Shown here: positions 62,801-64,000 of the stretch, in pieces
Numbering within the stretch: the first letter of the stretch is position 1
Layout: each line of letters starts with the position of its first letter
From: an uncultured Chlorobiaceae bacterium
GTDB taxonomy: Bacteria; Bacteroidota; Chlorobiia; Chlorobiales; Chlorobiaceae
Direction of reading: 5' to 3'
Assembly (NCBI GenBank): GCA_903822595.1
Contig: CAIJPS010000084.1
Coordinates: forward strand, 54,385 to 118,384
DNA length: 64,000 nucleotides
The notes under the pieces: model-generated
What the model saw: the letters and a program-made list of their open reading frames with translations, nothing else
Database searches by the model: none
Told to the model about the DNA's origin: nothing
Translations under genes and position numbers: made by a program

Positions 62801-64000
62801 TAAGAAAGATCTTCGTACAGCCACCTTCATCATCCGTGAAGCCGAAGGCAACTTCTCGTTCGCCCATACATCTCTGCAGGAGTTCTTTCTTGCGGGGTTC
62901 ATCGTTGAAATGCTCTCGGCAAGGAAGTTCGAGCTGCAGCAGCTTGCCATGAACATGCCATCAAAGGAAACGCTCGACTTCGTGGCCGATATGCTCGCAA
63001 TCGACGAACGCAAATCATCCTCAGTGGCTGCATCGATCACTACGATTCTTGAAACCGCCTATCACAAGAGCGTTTCCGAACTGGCTTTTGCTCTCTGCCT
63101 GAAGCTGCATGAGCATGGTATGCCAGTCCCGGCACTGCGAACAGTGCATCTCGAACAGGCCGATCTGGCTGGATGGGTGATAGAGAACCTGAACCTTTCG
63201 GGAGCCTGTTTCGATGCTGCAAACCTGAGAGGCACGAGCTTCAGGAATGCTATGCTCGGTAAAGCCTCGTTCAGAAACGCCAACCTTGTCAATGCCGAGT
63301 TTCTTGACTGCAACACCTCTGGAGCTGATTTCATGGAAGCCGATGCCGTTGCGGGAATCTGGCGTAACTGCGATCTGCGAAAAAGTCGGTGGTTGTCAGC
63401 AGAATTGCGACTTGCTTCGTTCGTCAAGTGTCAGGCAACCGAGATGGCTGATTTCCCTGATGAGAACGTTTTTTATTCTGTCGCTCGCTGCGAAGGCATG
63501 GCCAGCGCGATGCTTCCCTTAACCGCTCGGTGCTCGATCTACGACGGCCATTCCGGCTCGGTCACTGCTGCGGGATTCAGCCCGGACGGCACGCGCATCG
63601 TTTCCGGTTCCGACGATAACACGCTCAAGCTCTGGGATGCACACTCTGGCACCTGCCTCATGACCCTCTCCGGCCATTCCGGCTCGGTCACTGCTGCGGG
63701 ATTCAGCCCGGACGGCACGCGCATCGTTTCCGGTTCCGGCGATAAGACACTGAAGCTCCGGGATGCGCACTCTGGCACCTGCCTCATGACCCTCTCCGGC
63801 CATTCCGGCTCGGTCACTGCTGCGGGATTCAGCCCGGACGGCACGCGCATCGTTTCCGGTTCCGAAGATAACACGCTCAAGCTCTGGGATGCGCACTCTG
63901 GCACCTGCCTCATGACCCTCTCCGGCCATTCCGGCTCGGTCACTGCTGCGGGATTCAGCCCGGACGGCACGCGCATCGTTTCCGGTTCCGGCGATAAGAC
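59865..64000 (+). CDS. NLR-like STAND protein: ATPase-TIR-NACHT-pentapeptide-WD40, 3' end outside window
   Basis: An uninterrupted frame of at least 1378 codons from ATG 59865 to the edge. Domain order: (1) an archaeal-type ATPase_2, FCGRDEEL then Walker A SPRRYGKTS (residues 41-49), IVLDEFQEI ~155; (2) a TIR_2 domain from ~440, ITLFLSYAHDD, with the candidate NADase Glu at 520 in YIQDHE; (3) a NACHT NTPase, Walker A GDFGTGKT (668-675), Walker B MIIFDGLDE ~757; (4) pentapeptide repeats ~1090-1190 (ANLRGTSFRNAMLGKASFRNANL); (5) WD40 repeats from ~1225 onward. TIR domains in bacterial STAND proteins typically destroy NAD+ on phage sensing; a defence role is inferred. Two nucleotide-binding modules in one chain with a TIR between is unusual. 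It follows a truncated yjbQ, which suggests insertion. Confidence 0.9.
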   Translation, partial: MDINPFCYTVLPLDAPFCGRDEELATLCTYARSNTNVVLYSPRRYGKTSLIKRVQEVLSREKFITLSIDISGAASAEDVASLIARDIFRFVEQKGPLLKKALSIINNWRPNFTPQPDGSVSVSVQPVSQKTGLAFLEETLEGLDRFLAGNPQQTNIVLDEFQEIAELRNGEQIEALLRKHIQHQSNCSWFFLGSRRRMLLDMFEEESRPFYRSAVKKQLPPLPEEEAVRFVIEQFKAGGKNCPREIAGQIISITQAYPFYVQRVSGEIFTRARKEEIGEQELQEGIRSMLEQEERYYASIERALPAGQKKLLRALAKEPAESPYAVDYQRKHRLGSLSAIQAGIKKLRTLDHIQEDGGVTRLTDPMFALWLIEQDQELLPEKASPAENPVQLSFGQALLEYNVEQNLERGYSEMSGYRSDESVDIKATLPEPEGGDGRPRITLFLSYAHDDQALKERFFDLVRKRLKTSKDYHFSFSADTDLLCGTQWHDELQERIRSCDFGLLLVSTSFLESAYIQDHEASQLMDRCFPVALKSIDISRQNLRGLEKLQIYHYQQNRSFEEVKGPNQTKFINAFAKQIEDQVKDYLDKRDMERFSRLTSYDEPIRKFTDRHLKSPGYECADYIENCANTGTIAHKPETGSTADTVKARPYIINWALETDVPFFALLGDFGTGKTFTCRMLTRKINAMHDESPETVPLCIYIDLRRVSTRIRTEKRVPKLVDILQDAINFTKDPLDKSIVTPEDIIRLVRSNRAMIIFDGLDEKSVHFSPEETNQFIAELWSIRKERDEKEKKPQGKLLISCRTHYFRDTIEQNTLFLGRDREGRTKEDYRSCTLLPFDTSQIREYLEKRLGCDKEKIDRIAALFDEVHNLKDLASRPYTLSLITEFIPDIERLVAEGRPVNTATLYDATVDNWLARDEGKHEFSVPHKKRLMKSLAAEIHKRAGEGMETDELDEWLDEWLYLNPVIKDAYVGMSRETLKKDLRTATFIIREAEGNFSFAHTSLQEFFLAGFIVEMLSARKFELQQLAMNMPSKETLDFVADMLAIDERKSSSVAASITTILETAYHKSVSELAFALCLKLHEHGMPVPALRTVHLEQADLAGWVIENLNLSGACFDAANLRGTSFRNAMLGKASFRNANLVNAEFLDCNTSGADFMEADAVAGIWRNCDLRKSRWLSAELRLASFVKCQATEMADFPDENVFYSVARCEGMASAMLPLTARCSIYDGHSGSVTAAGFSPDGTRIVSGSDDNTLKLWDAHSGTCLMTLSGHSGSVTAAGFSPDGTRIVSGSGDKTLKLRDAHSGTCLMTLSGHSGSVTAAGFSPDGTRIVSGSEDNTLKLWDAHSGTCLMTLSGHSGSVTAAGFSPDGTRIVSGSGDK
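63546..64000 (+). repeat. Tandem 126-bp WD40-coding repeats, at least 3.6 copies
   Basis: Copies start at 63546, 63672, 63798 and 63924 (cut by the edge), exactly 126 bases (42 codons) apart. The first ~66 bases are identical in all four. Differences lie in a short patch after GSG/GSD: units 1 and 3 code (D/E)DNTLKLW and units 2 and 4 GDKTLKL(R), so a 252-bp dimer is repeated. Each unit is a WD40 blade (GHSGSVTAAGFSPDG...). Near identity implies very recent duplication or gene conversion. Confidence 0.97.

Noticed and set aside
63519..63976. Long minus-strand frames across the WD40 repeats
   Set aside because: Periodic shadows of the 126-bp repeat on the coding strand.
63546..64000. CRISPR-like array suggested by regular repeats
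   Set aside because: The whole 126-bp unit is repeated without unique spacers and codes in frame for WD40 blades; no CRISPR array was seen anywhere in the window.

Overview
This window looks like a piece of the origin region of a green sulfur bacterium chromosome (Chlorobiaceae, Chlorobium/Pelodictyon type). That assignment is inferred from gene content and protein character: a three-gene sdhCAB set suited to the reductive TCA cycle, a flavodiiron protein, amtB-PII, and a dnaA-dnaN-recF-dciA block. No photosystem gene is present, so it is not proven.

Layout. 1-1110: a truncated sigma-54 response regulator followed by the decayed remains of a histidine kinase. 1449-8075: sdhBAC, a cyclase/hydrolase pair, an RlpA-like lipoprotein and a CPBP protease. 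8100-17200: an accessory, defence-type islet. It holds three antitoxin genes (Phd-, RelB-like and HicB-type), each followed by a broken toxin (PIN, RelE/ParE, HicA). It also has a DUF4431-like fragment, a broken membrane ORF, the C-terminal stump of a TIR protein, an AbiU2/HEPN-like gene and an intact single-chain Type ISP restriction-modification enzyme. 17679-44376: core genes, namely a hybrid sensor kinase, prfA, rseP, dxr, tRNA-Val, ftsH, pyrF, glmS, a ferritin-like protein, amtB-PII, scpA, tsaE-tsaB, rnhB-yraN, gyrB, surA and secDF.

44807-58053 is the replication and segregation region. Two perfect 16-bp ParB sites (parS) flank mnmG. After them come a family-B DNA polymerase, a flavodiiron protein, and dciA/recF/dnaN/dnaA reading left. 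The putative oriC with DnaA boxes lies between dnaA and the right-reading rpmH-rnpA-yidD-yidC cluster. More DnaA-like boxes lie between dnaN and dnaA.

58059-64000: a PAP2 phosphatase and a ROK kinase, then the C-terminal stub of yjbQ. Right after the stub is the most striking object of the window: one open frame of at least 1378 codons, running off the edge. It joins an archaeal-type ATPase, a TIR domain, a NACHT NTPase, pentapeptide repeats and almost identical 126-bp WD40 repeats. It looks like a bacterial NLR-like (STAND) defence receptor whose sensor repeats are being diversified by duplication.
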